DNA from: Carettochelys insculpta
Lineage: Eukaryota > Chordata > Testudines > Carettochelyidae
Direction: 5' to 3'
Assembly (NCBI RefSeq): GCF_033958435.1
Contig: NC_134167.1
Coordinates: forward strand, 3,678,001-3,742,000
DNA length: 64,000 bases
The position numbers and the translations under genes were made by a program. Under the pieces are notes generated by a model. The model was not told where the DNA came from. It saw only the letters and a list, made by a program, of their open reading frames with translations, and did no database searches. Shown here piece by piece: positions 44,995 through 55,600 of this stretch. The first letter of the stretch is position 1, and each line of letters begins with the position of its first letter.

Positions 44995-45195
44995 ATTGTA
45001 TTCCAGCAGCCCAAGCATGACTGTGGCCCCGTGCTGCTTGGTGCTGTGACATGCACATAAGAAAGTCCATTCCCCAAAGAGCTTACAAACCCCAAGCAAG
45101 CCAGGCCAAGGAAGTGCTGCTAGCGTCATTCAGATGAGAAATCAAGGCACAGAGAGTCTGGTAGGGATTCTGCAGCAGAGCCAAGACGTGACACT
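44995..45195 (-). repeat. Dispersed tail motif and weak reversed MIR
   Basis: CCGTGCTGCTTGGTGCTGTG, then AAGTCCATTCCCCAAAGAGC and TTACAAACC, then AGATGAGAAATCAAGGCACA with CAGCAGAGCCAAGAC resembling a reversed MIR. Confidence 0.45.
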
Positions 45196-46100
45196 TCACC
45201 CCATCCATACTTTCTCCAGCCTGTCTGGTAAGATTAGGAGGCTGCTGGGGTGTTCTCAGCTGATTGCCCCAGGCCTCTGCCCCAGATGTCTTATGCCCCA
45301 GAGGGATCCTTGTATCACTAAGGCCTGCTCCTGCTCCCAGCTCAATCAGAGGGTAGGGCTTTGGTGGCTGCCCTCTTTCTCTGTCGGCACCAGGGGATTT
45401 GACATCTGGTTTAGTGCAAACTGGGCAAAGACTGAGATCCCAGCACCAAAGCAAACAGCTGTTGCCCCCTCCAGTTCTAAGCACCCCACAACTTTACAAG
45501 TGCACTTGGGATCTCAGCCCTGTCTGTGCACTGGGAACCCTTCGATCCAAACAGCCCTGTGTAGTATGGTGCACCAGACCCAGCTCCACACCTGGCAGCG
45601 TGAGCCAAGTGGGACGCTCTTTGGAGCGTTGAACAGCGAAGGCCCAGCCGACAGAGGGCATTGAGCTCAGCTCCAGGCAGGTCTGGGCTGCCAAAACTCA
45701 TCCCGGGCAAGTCTGTTCCAACCCCATAACGAGCCAGATGTTACACAATGCAGCCCCTTGTCCCGCTGTCCTCAGGAGCTTGTACCATACCTCTGAGCTC
45801 TTACATGAAATGCAAGAAGGGGCCATGTTTTTCAGAGCCAAGGTGAGTCAGCTGGCCTGGGACATGACCTTACAGCGCACCCACATGTATCTGTGCCCTG
45901 CTTTGCTGGCAGATATTTTCAAAGGCAGGCAGCAGGTCACAGGGCCATAATCTGCCTGTGATACAATCCCCAGATCACTTGGAAAGTTCCAGCCAGTCGT
46001 CCAATCTCTGACACCACTAGTCCAGGTATACTTTTTAACCAACTGCTGTAGGACAGCAAGGTACCTCATTGAAATTCGTCCTGGCCACCATTACAGGCTG
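45196..46100. other. Unique sequence, no gene recognised
   Basis: The 176-codon frame at 45134-45664 is opposed by minus-strand frames over the same DNA and shows no domain. Confidence 0.4.
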
Positions 46101-46111
46101 AATTGGTTTAA

Positions 46112-46171
46112 TTCAGTTGGTTTAATGTCCAGCAGGGCAATGGGAGAGGTCCAGCCATTAAACCAACTGAA
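46112..46171. repeat. Perfect 16-bp stem hairpin with 28-nt loop
   Basis: TTCAGTTGGTTTAATG (46112-46127) is the exact reverse complement of 46156-46171. The GTTGGTTTAAT word recurs at 57770-57830, in a likely MITE, so this may be a MITE remnant. Confidence 0.7.
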
Positions 46172-47774
46172 CATAGTTCTACTATTTCAGCAGCGGCTGG
46201 GCGGGCAGACAGCCACAGAGGAGTCAGTGGTGGCAGTGTCCAGAGCTGCAAATGACTCCATTTCAGCCCTGGGAGAGTGTGTGGTCTGGCCTCGAAGGGG
46301 GGCACTAGAGGGGGTGATTCTGTCCTCCCTCCCCTGCCCATCTGTGTCTTCCACGTTGGCCAGCTCCCTGCCTCCTTCCCTCCACCCAGCCAGCCAGTGT
46401 CGGTCAGCAGCAGGGCGGTGTGCCACGTAAGGTGGGACTGAGAAGGGAGGAGAAGGTGGAACAGGCGTGGGAAGATGGAAGAAATCAGCGCTGCTGGGTT
46501 TCTCACATGGGACCCCCTCTGCCTGCTCTACCATGGGTGACAAGCACCCCCCAGGCAAGTCCCAGCTGCAGAGCTCACAGGAGCGCGTGGCGGCCAGGGT
46601 GCGGGGGGAGCATGTGTCCAAACCTGTCACCTCCAGTTCCTAGCTGTGCTAAACTCCTGAGCCCCAACCTGCAGAGCACAGCTAAATTCGGCAGCCCTTA
46701 CAGCTGGGCAGCGCCCTCCACCTCCTGAGCGGCCACTGCTGCTGTTGGGCTCCTCAGAGGATGGACCCAGCCTGTTGCAGCTGCTGCCACTAAGAAAAAG
46801 CATCCCAGGCTCTTCTCCTACCTGGCTCCCTGTAGGGAACATCTCGGGCAAGTTTTCAGCAAACTTTCCTGCTGCCCCGGGCCACAAGGAGCCCCTTTCT
46901 CCCTTGGGGACAGAAACTGAGCCCCCTGCCCCCCCACATGAAAAGCATGAGGAAATAGAACTTGTAAAAAGCTTGTGAACCTCCTGCATGAACCAAGTGT
47001 GGCATCACAAATCATTGTGCGTGTGCTGCTCTTCAAGCAGGGGTTACAAGAAGTACGGTTTGACGTTGTTTGGTAAGGACTGTCTTGTAGCCACAGGCGG
47101 TGTGGCTCTTGAAGTATTGATTTTGTACCCAAGTTTGAAAAACTGGCTCTGCTCGCTATCTTGGTTGCAGAGCCCGGAACGAGGTCAGATCCCATCGAAT
47201 ATGTTGCAGGGATCTGTACAGAATCGAATTGAATCTGCACAACCCCCTTGAATTTTGGGAGGTCCATGGTTGGGATCTGAAAGTGGTTTAGCTCTGTTCC
47301 ATCCAGAAATGTTATCAATCCAGCCCCTGCACAGGGGGAAGCCCTGATCCATAAAATCAGCTGCCCTGCGTGCTTATCAGATGGACTCACCAGGCAGGCT
47401 TCTGCCAAAATCCTACTTGGTAGGGGAAATCTGGCTGTGTTCAAATTTCCCCAACCTATAAATCCATTGTGCATGTAAAACTCCTGTAAGCTTTTAGCCC
47501 TAACACTCAGGTAAACCTTTAATTCCCTAACAATACAGAGCTAAATCCATAATGCCACTGCACCATAGCCCTGCAAATGCTGTGCTCCACAGATCAGGCT
47601 CCCTCTGCAAAACAGCTCTCTTCACCGCTCTGTAGGTAGGGGCGAGCCATATTTTGTGACCTGTGAATCCTGAAGCTGATGGGCAGCTTAAAACAAACTC
47701 TTTTCGCTCATAATTGTACCCCCACACAAATAAGGAAGATGGAAGTGTGTTTAATTCTTGAAACAAGGCGTTGT
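46172..47774. other. Unique sequence, no gene recognised
   Basis: The longest open frame in the window (46818-47474, minus, 218 codons) lies here; it has no recognisable domain, its composition resembles random translation, and plus-strand frames oppose it. Confidence 0.45.
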
Positions 47775-47945
47775 GCACCAAGACTCCTGGATTCTACATG
47801 AAATAGAGGTAACGGGCTCCTCGGTTTGTCCACCTGTAAATGAGCATACTAATAGTTCCCTGTGTCACAGGGGTGCTGCAAGGTATTGTTCCCACTTGCA
47901 AAATACTTGGTTTGAAGGCACCTTCCATGTAAGTGCAAAGCATTG
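47775..47945 (+). mobile_element. MIR-like SINE
   Basis: ACCAAGACTCCTGGATTCTA, GGTTTGTCCACCTGTAAATG, GTGTCACAGGGGTGCTGCAA and GTAAGTGCAAAGCATTGCTG match MIR head to 3' tail. Confidence 0.65.
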
Positions 47946-48924
47946 CTGACACAGAGAGCACCTGTGTGCATTATCCAGCGTTTGCCCCATGCACATGGGG
48001 ATGAGGACAAGGACAGGTACCTGGACCTGCTGGTGTCTGAGTGTGTAACCAGCCCCGAACCGATCTGATCGAAGGTTTCGGTGTTTCCAGCGGATGTGCT
48101 AGGTGTGGAACGAGCGCACCGCCACTTTGGAGATTGCTGAGAGGTGGGAGAAACGTTGCCAGCACCCGTGGACAGAGTTTTCCCCGGAGCCTGCTGGGGG
48201 CAGGTGATCATTGAGCGCTAGTGTGCGGGTGCAGCTGTGGAGAGGCTGGCAGCTGTTAGAGGAGACCAGTCACTGTGAGGCACGGTGGCAGTGAGCAGAG
48301 GGGAGGGGATCCTTTCAAGGAAGCAGAGTGAGCTGCCAGGTTTCTGAGCTCATTCGCATAATTATGACAGCGTTCTCAGTTACTCCACGAACTGTATATT
48401 GTGGGTCCCATTTCCAACCCAGCAAAACCTGTACAGGAGTCTCTGCTCCCTCCCTATCCCCTTCCCTTTATTAGGCAACCAAATGGAGAGAGCACACATC
48501 TGCTCCACCTGTGCTGCAAGAGGCCTGGATAGGGAGAGGTTTCTCTGCACCTCCTCCTGAGAAACGTGCCTTCAGAGCTTCCTTTGCTGAGTTCTGAGAA
48601 CCAGGGCTTCTGCTTGACCATCCACATGTGGGACATCCCCTTATGAGCTGGCTGAGGCTGTGAGATTTGCCATGTGGCTGCAGAGCGCCCTGACATCAGG
48701 GTGCGTAGCCAGCCGCTGTTATCCCCTGTTGATGCAGTTCAAAGGGAGATACGTTTCCAGTTGCTGAGATGGATTTGGAAAAGGCCCATTACCCACCCTG
48801 CAAATTGCTGCAGGGCACAGAAAGCATCTCCAGCATCCGAGTGTGAAAGGGAGAGGGCCTGTGCGTGTTCCCAACCTGAGACGTTTCTCTGTCCTTCCAG
48901 CCTTGGTGGGGATTTAAAATTTGC
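47946..48924. other. Unique sequence; small CpG cluster
   Basis: 48050-48130 has about eight CpGs (CCCGAACCGATCTGATCG, GGAACGAGCGCACCGCC). No exon is recognised. Confidence 0.35.
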
Positions 48925-49130
48925 TATGCTAGATGAGGCCATCAGTTCCTCAGCATTGGCCTGCTAAACCCAGGGGTGCGAGTTCAATCCATGAGGGGGG
49001 CGCTTAGAGGTCTGGGGCAAATAGATTTGAAAAAATAAATCCATCAGGGATGGTGTTTGGTCCTGCCATGAGGGCAAGGGACTGGACTCGATGACCTGCT
49101 GAGGTTCCTTCCAGTTCTATGCGATGTGTA
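48925..49130 (+). mobile_element. tRNA-derived SINE with CR1-like 3' tail
   Basis: The head contains CATTGGCCTGCTAAACCCAG, an anticodon-arm-like stretch with GCT as in tRNA-Ser(GCU), and a clear B box, GAGTTCAATCC. After a short body it ends GGTCCTGCCATGAGGGCAAG, GGACTGGACTCGATGACC and CCTTCCAGTTCTATG. This tail matches the 3' ends of the CR1 copies at about 6495-6570 and 7490-7566. SINEs with a LINE tail are thought to be mobilised by that LINE's reverse transcriptase. Confidence 0.85.
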
Positions 49131-49334
49131 CCTCCATATATTCTCAGTCCTGTTCTAATAGCTACCTCCTGTAATTGCCAAAACTTGGTGCTTCAGAGAG
49201 AGGCCCCAAAAGTCTCCCAACCCACAGTGCATCTGTTGTATCTCAGTTGTAGTGCCCTTTGTGCTCTGTGATGTGTTTGGCTGTGTAAATCTCATGCCTT
49301 TCTTTTATGTGAACCATATCTTTACGTCTCTCAG
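49131..49334. other. Unique sequence
   Basis: Nothing recognised. Confidence 0.35.
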
Positions 49335-49640
49335 GACTCGTATCTGGAGAAGCAAACATTTTGCATTCAGGTCAGTTAAGACTTTCATAGAAGAGACATG
49401 CACATGCTGTGCTCTTCCTTTTAGACCTTACGTTCGTTCTTTCTTGTTTCATCGTTCCCTTGACTTGAAATTAAGGTAGTTGTGACCCAAGGTGTCTTAT
49501 TGCCCTTTGCAAGCAGCCACCACTATCCTGATGTTTCAAAGACAAAAACAAAGTCCACCCATCACACATCTGTTCTGTTACAGTGGCCAATGCTCAAATG
49601 CAATGCTCTATATAGTGTTGTGGAGACGCAAAATTACTCC
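49335..49640 (+). repeat. Second unnamed duplicated block, copy I
   Basis: TTTTGCATTCAGGTCAGTTA, TGTGCTCTTCC, CTTGAAATTAAGG and TATTGCCCTTTGCA align in order with 55300-55600. Both end with the dispersed tail motif (here TTACTCCCTGGCCCTGATGG, then GGCTTAAT). Confidence 0.55.
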
Positions 49641-50129
49641 CTGGCCCTGATGGGGCTTAATTTTTGCCCCAAATATTAAACACAATGTCCCCTAGATTAG
49701 CTAGTGTTATTGATGATAAAACCTCTCACCAGAAGCTCACCGCAGCATTTAAACCTGTCCTAGGGTGGCAATTTCCAGAGGCTGATCATGAACTATTTGA
49801 GGGATTATTTCCCTACGTATTTGCTGATAATTCTGTCAAGTGAGCCCTTGACTCGCACATTATGGGACAGCATCCAAAGAGGCTGTTTTCTCCTGCACCA
49901 GAGGCATGAGGCCCCATGCATCAGCTCGTGGCTGGGAAGATTAGCTTTACAAAGGGCTATAATTCTGGGGTTTGAGATGACTGTAAAGCCCTGCATTCCA
50001 TGGACCACCCTTCAGCAAAACACTGAAGCAACCTGTAAATCTAATTGAAGGGAGTGGGGCATAAACATGTGCCTTGTGCTTAATACATTAGAGGGCAAAG
50101 GATGGCTTAAAGAAGGGCTTAAAAATGCT
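49641..50129. other. Unique sequence, no gene recognised
   Basis: Nothing recognised. Confidence 0.35.
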
Positions 50130-50330
50130 CTGTTTGACTGCAACAAAAGTCAGGGGCTGGCTGAATATCAGGAAAAGTTTCCTGCCTGGGAGAGTTACAG
50201 AGTTGTGGAATAAGCAGAAGCCTGTGGCTAGGAGCATTTTGGACTATATAGCACTGAAGAAGATGCTGGAGGTGAGAAATCTTGTATTGGCTCCCCTTAT
50301 AAAAATATGCATCCACATCCTAAAATGATG
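50130..50330 (+). pseudogene. CR1/L3-type LINE 3' fragment
   Basis: GGGGCTGGCTGAATATCAGG, AAAAGTTTCCTG and GAGTTGTGGAATAAGC follow a CR1 3' region ('gctggatatcaggaaaaactt ... tctggaa'). Frame at 50125-50328 is retrotransposon-derived. Confidence 0.6.
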
Positions 50331-52009
50331 GGCGTCTGCCCCTATTTAAATGTATATCAAAATCCCCACTGAATTCCAAAAGAACAGAAACAAATCCCAG
50401 AATACCGCAATTTGTGTAAATGTTCTTGCAATCTTCTGTCCCTTTTGAACACCAGATCACACTTTATATTAAGGGTACGTTGATAAACAATGAAGAAGGT
50501 GGATCAATGGTTAATAAAGCGTGAAAAAACATTGTTATATGGCCCACCCAGGTGAATAGATTGCTAATCACTTTAGTGTGTAACCATCTTCATGACACCT
50601 CTCCTGAGTGGTGTGTAGCTATCTGACACACATTACTCATGTCTGTAACATGCTTATGGCAGCTATTAACGCTGTCTAAGTTGTTTCTAAGTACAGTCCT
50701 TGTACATATTGCAGGAGTTCTAGAAGTCTGGGGGATGAAGCGTATGTGTGTTACGTAAGAACTTTCCACCTAGAATTCAGAGTCTCCCCAGCAGCCCCTA
50801 AAACGTTCTCTGCAGCAGTCTCTCTTGCCCTGGCAGCCGAAGGGTTAAGGCATTAGCTGAATGGAAGGCTCCGCGCTCCAGCCCCCAGTGCACGCCAGTT
50901 ATTTCACAATGCAGTTTTGTACTTCTACTCCAGGCTTCAGACAATGAAGGTGTGTCTGAGCTCAGTGCCTGATTTTGCCCATTGTGTAGGCGTTGAGTTC
51001 AATGCTGTCTTGTCAACACTTGAATATGTTGAACATCACTCACATGGGCATTCTGTAAGAAACCTATTAAGTTAATTACCAAGGCTTTGTGTGTGTGCAC
51101 ATGAGCGCGCCTATTTCATGCAAAAAATGGCTTTCCTTCCTTTTTCCATCCTTTCGGTGCAACTCCGTATCGTGGTGTGTTGACATCCCGTTTATTTCTC
51201 CGATTGTTCCCGTCCACTCTGTGTAAGATTCAACAGTTGACTCATCCTCACTCAGCTTTGGGAACGGAACAGAGTCTGGGAAGTGGTGGTTGCCTCCTGA
51301 GAAATGCCACATTTGGAGAAAGACCCCCGAAGGGAACGGCAGCCTAATTCCATACCTGCCCCCACGTGTAAGCAGATTGGAGAGAGAGAGACCCTGAGAG
51401 TGGTATTTAGCCCTCAGTAAATATCTGGTGAAGGGACATCTGTAAGTGGGGCAGGATCCAGTTCCAATACAATTAAAAGTTGCAGTGGAGACAGGGCATA
51501 ACTGTTCTTTGTGTTAAAACTCCAGACAGTCCAAAGCTTCAGTTTCTGTCATGTATCTGCATACATATCCCTCTGTCTAGCTGTATGCATGCCCCTGTAC
51601 TTAATAGCTAATGTATATAACCAATATACTTGTGTGGCCATCTCTGTCATAACGGAGTGATTAAGAAAGGGTGTGAACCTCTTCATCCCAGGAGAGACCT
51701 GGCCCTGCCATCTCTGCTCTTACCCACACTTTCTCCAAACCAGTGAGTAGGGAGATGTCGTTCTTGGTCTGGGCTGTACGGGACCATCCCTGCCACAAGA
51801 CGGATACTCAGACGGGAAAGTGGGTCTGTGCAGGACTTTGCTTCCGAAACTCTACACGTGAGCACGTAGAACTCGCACAAAAATAGCCACGTTATAAAAG
51901 GAGTCCCCTCTCCTTCATTATTAGCATTAATTAGCTAAAGCCCTGCAGCACTCTCCCTATTAGCTGGGTAAGAACATTACACCCAAATGGGGACCCTGAG
52001 GCAGGAACA
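50331..52009. other. Unique sequence, no gene recognised
   Basis: Nothing recognised beyond short GT/CA runs (about 51085). Confidence 0.4.
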
Positions 52010-52019
52010 AACCCTCACA

Positions 52020-52245
52020 CACTCCTCCCTCACATGCACAAGCTAGGTCAGTACTAGAGCCAGAAATAGAACCCAGGAGTCCTGCCTCCTTTTCTTGCCA
52101 CTGCATCACACTCTCACAGATGGGAATAGAATCCAGGAGCCATGACTCCCAGTCCCCTCTTCTCGCACCACGAGACCCCACTGCTCCCCATCACCTGGGA
52201 ATGGAACCCAGGAGCCCTTGCCCCCAGTACCATCCTCTCCCCAAT
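52020..52245 (-). repeat. Degenerate tandem array of reversed MIR-head units
   Basis: The phrase AGAACCCAGGAGTCCTG recurs at about 52068, 52130 (AGAATCCAGGAGCCATGACT) and 52203 (GGAACCCAGGAGCCCTTGCC), spaced about 60-75 bp, with GAAATAGAAC/GGGAATAGAA/GGGAATGGAA lead-ins. Either a MIR head was tandemly amplified or adjacent SINE heads survive. Confidence 0.55.
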
Positions 52246-52639
52246 ATAAACTCTAGATCATATTCTCTCTTGGTCCAGGTGCTGTGGGCTGTTTCCTGGA
52301 CATATAAATATATTTATTGTTACTCCTCAGTTTCCCTCTTCTCCCTCCAGTCACCTTCACTCCCAAGTCTGAAAGTGTCCCCACGATGGCCTTGGTAGCT
52401 CTGCTCTCAGCCTAATATGAAGCACCAGCCACAGCCAAGTCAGCATTTGAAGGATAACAAGCCTGAGCGAGTGACAGTGAAAGGTGAAGCTCTTCACAAC
52501 TACCCAAGTTGAGCTCTGCTCAGATCTAGAGTCGTTCATGCCATAATCCATCCTACTCCTTCGCTAGCACCCTCCCTTGCAGCGCTCAGATTACTCTCTG
52601 AACATTCCTGTCTCTTGCCACACAAGCCAAGTGGGCATC
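52246..52639. other. Unique sequence, no gene recognised
   Basis: Nothing recognised. Confidence 0.35.
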
Positions 52640-52745
52640 ACAGCCAGTTGTGAGGAAACTGAGGCACAGGAAGAGGTGACCTGCCTCGGGTCATGCTGTG
52701 ACTCAGTGACGGAGCCAGAAATAGAGCCCATTGCCCAGCACTGGT
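52640..52745 (-). mobile_element. MIR-like SINE, reverse
   Basis: GAGGAAACTGAGGCACAGGA, ACCTGCCTCGGGTCATGC and GACGGAGCCAGAAATAGAGC are the reversed CORE and head. Confidence 0.7.
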
Positions 52746-53595
52746 CCCAACACGACAGTGGATCTGAGTGGGGCTTGGCACCAGCCAGCCCAACTTTAGC
52801 CTGACGCAGGGCACTGACTCAGGAAATGAGCATGGCCAGAGTCCAGCTGGGCTAACAGTTTTCCTTCTGTACAGGGACATTCAGGGCAGAAATTGTCTAA
52901 CTTCTGCATAAGGCATCCCTGGAATTTGCACACACTCCAGGTAGGGAATCTCAATCCCTTCATTTCTGCACTCCTGCCAGGACCTGGAGCTCCAAGCTCC
53001 CACGTGCAGCATGCCAAGGTCTGTGCAGGCTGAAAGAGCCTGGAGCCCTGCAGGAGCCATGTTCCGGTTGACTTTTATGGAAGAAAAGGAAGTACATGGT
53101 ATTGTCAGAACAGCTTTGGCAGGAGCCCCAGCTGAGCGCCTGCCAGGAGTAAACTCATGCAGCAAGAAGAGTGCTTTTCACATTAACCCCTCTTCCGCAG
53201 GACGAGACAGGCCTGATGTTCCCTTCGCACACTGGGGCATCCCAGCCGCCTGCTCAGCAGCCCGCCTGTCGTACGCCCCTTCACGCTTTGGACCAGGTTC
53301 TGTAACACCACGGAAGACTAAGGAGTTACTTCCCAGGTGCATTTTGCCTCTGCTGGAGCTACTGTTCCTTTGCTGACTCAGATCTGACTCCAGGGTTAAG
53401 CAGCCCCAGCACAGATCCTGCATTCTGTCCTGTGGGACCATTACGTTGTCTGTGGGCAGACAGTTGAAGGATGTAGGCTGTGGCAAGCACAGCAAGGAAG
53501 CTCAGAGGCCAGCACTTGAACTAGCTCAGAAGAAAGATTGCCAGGGAGAAGTTGAGAATGATTTCCCAAAGTTCCCATTGCTCTAGGGTCCAAAA
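52746..53595. other. Unique sequence, no gene recognised
   Basis: Opposing open frames at 53011-53376 (plus) and 53178-53495 (minus); neither has a recognised domain. Confidence 0.4.
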
Positions 53596-53860
53596 CCAAG
53601 TGTGCGGGGAAGGGGAGCGTGGGGGCTCGTGTTACTCAGATGAAAGACATTTCCTGTATGAATCTATAATACCCCAAAGGCGGGTCTGGACTCTGCCATC
53701 GCCAGTTTCCAAGAAAAGTCCTTCTGTCAGGAAGCCACGATCGACACCCCGCAGATCCCGGGCAGGGAACCGGCTTAGCCGAGACAGCATGTTCATCATG
53801 CCGAAGATCCCGGCTGCTTCCTTCCGCGCCTGCTGGCTAGTGCCATGCTGCCACCCTCAG
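53596..53860. other. CpG-rich island-like segment, candidate exon
   Basis: About 15 CpGs in 270 bp, well above the surroundings. Both strands read through with a coding-like look: plus-strand frame 53552-53896 contains PSVRKPRSTPRRSRAG and NRLSRDSMFIMPKIP after a possible acceptor (CCATCGCCAG at about 53697-53706); the minus strand contains SQQARKEAAGIFGMMN. I do not recognise either peptide. It could be a small exon, a first-exon island or chance. Confidence 0.3.
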
Positions 53861-54317
53861 CTTTTTGGGCTGAGACAGAACACGCTCGCTTGTTAGAGCC
53901 TCCATCAGATGAGGGCAACTGAGCTGGCTCAAGGCAGTAGCCAAATGGACAGGTGCTCCCTTTGCTGGGCCCTTCCCAGCCAGGGATCGCTGCGCCTTGG
54001 GTCAGACACCAGAAAGGGAGGAAGTGGCAGTGGAGGCTGGTGACCTATGAATGTGTGTGAGTGTGAAACTGACATGCACGCAAAGCCAGTGGAGACTACT
54101 GCCCTGTGGCCGCATTGTCACAGCTAGCGTTATGTCTGAATCTGAATGGGGAGGCCCTGGGCTCCCCAGGTGTGGTCTGAGGAGCTGCCACTACGATTTG
54201 AAGAATACGACAACAGGGCACGACGAAAAGTCCAGGGGGACCTGGACAGCTCGGGGAGTAAGGGGACTGCCATCGTAGGCCTGCCAGCTGGAAGCTAGCA
54301 AGCCCAGCACGTAGTGC
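53861..54317. other. Unique sequence, no gene recognised
   Basis: Nothing recognised. Confidence 0.35.
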
Positions 54318-54717
54318 CATCGTGAGCAACCTGCGGCCCAAGGGCTACCCGTGGTCCATCAGGGTTCCGTGTGTGGCCTGTGAGGCTCTGTTACCACGGC
54401 CCACGTATGGGGTTCCCATCTGCTGCTGCTTGCAGTCCCATAGTCATTTTCCTACCAGTGTTAGGAAAGAAATACACGCGCATAAGTCGAGAGTGCGTGA
54501 GGGATGTGCAGGGTGACTGCACACAACATTGGCTGTGAGAGCTGGGCGCTCCCTCTGCATCCAATCAGAGCGCAGCTGCAGGTCAATCAGCACACCCACA
54601 AGTTCTACATACACAAGTGCAGTTAGCAAAACTGCCCCATCCTGAGAGATCATCTGGGCTATGAGAATCTTGTGGCCCATGTAGATGAAGGAGGGCCACT
54701 TGTGTTGCCCATCGCTG
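54318..54717. mobile_element. hAT-like element with GGGCAACCTGCGGCCC-type termini
   Basis: Left CATCGTGAGCAACCTGCGG, and inverted right CAGCGATGGGCAACACAAG, are decayed forms of one terminus (CAGNGATGGGCAAC...). The interior has CCATCAGGGTTCCG and GGCTGTGAGAGCTGGGC, which I associate with a common reptilian hAT-derived repeat. Length about 400 bp, non-coding, no clear target duplication. Confidence 0.65.
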
Positions 54718-55299
54718 CTGGAGTGAGTGACCATGTGTTAGTGTGGCAGCTGCCAAGTGGTATCAGTGACCAGAGGCTGGTGGTTAGAGCTCACCTCTTA
54801 AGACCTACACCCACCGTCACCAGTGGCAGTAAGGGGGCCCCCCGCATTAACAGTCGCAGAGGAAAGACCCCGGAGTGAATAGGACAGAGACTCCCACTCT
54901 AGGCATTCCTCCAGACACAGGCAGCAGCAGTGGGTAGGAGCATTTCCACAGATGCTGGCCAGGTTGTCCCTGTTTGGGTACTTCAGTCTCCATGGCTGTG
55001 GCTGTCCTCAGCATTAAATCTGCTGTACTTTGCAGAATCGCTCAATGGGAAAACCTTATGCTAGGAAGCAGGTATTGGATAGAGAGTATTTTGGTGTTAG
55101 CTGAGGTGCTTATGATCTCTGCTGTATCCTACCCAGTGTCATAGTTGTGCTAGTGCTTCATGGGATATCGAGTAATAATTATGTCTCCTTTACAAGCAGC
55201 ATTGAATCTCTCACCCGTCTCAGCAACTGGCTATGTCAAGTGATTCTCCTTCCATCGTGGCCTTTGTCCTGGCCTTTACATTTTTTCCCTGGCTGACAG
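54718..55299. other. Unique sequence, no gene recognised
   Basis: Nothing recognised. Confidence 0.35.
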
Positions 55300-55600
55300 A
55301 GACAGGGAGCTCTTTTGTGTTCAGTTCAGCACAGATAGTCATAGAGGAGCGTGAGGGACACAAATATTGTGCTCTTCCTTGGAGACTTGGTTTTTAGTCT
55401 GTCTTGGCTTGCTGTGTTCTCAATCTGAAATTAAGGCTTTTGCGACTTGAGGGAGTCTGCTGCCTTTTCATATGCACGGGTGCCTGTGTCCCATATACTT
55501 ATTAGAAATATTTAGTCTGTGATAGACTCAAAACATGCTAGGCACTTTGCAAAACCAGAGGCAGATAATGGAGTTTGCCCCAGAGCCCCTAGAGTCTTGA
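55300..55600 (+). repeat. Second unnamed duplicated block, copy II
   Basis: TTTTGTGTTCAGTTCAGCAC, AGTCATAGAGGAGCG, TGTGCTCTTCCTTGGAGACT, TCTGAAATTAAGG and CTGCCTTTTCATATGCAC align with 49335-49505, followed by the dispersed tail motif (CTAGGCACTTTGCAAAACC, then GGAGTTTGCCCC and AGAGCC). Confidence 0.55.

Noticed and set aside
45134..45664. 176-codon plus-strand frame
   Set aside because: Opposed by minus-strand frames, no recognisable domain, no splice pattern.
46292..46307. CTCF-like GGGGGGCACTAGAGG
   Set aside because: Only about 11 of 16 core positions match.
46818..47474. Longest open frame, 218 codons, minus strand
   Set aside because: No domain or start context is seen; composition resembles random translation, and other frames on both strands overlap it.
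48935..48998. Possible tRNA-Ser gene
   Set aside because: The acceptor and D arms do not fold and the sequence runs into a CR1-like tail; it is a SINE head.
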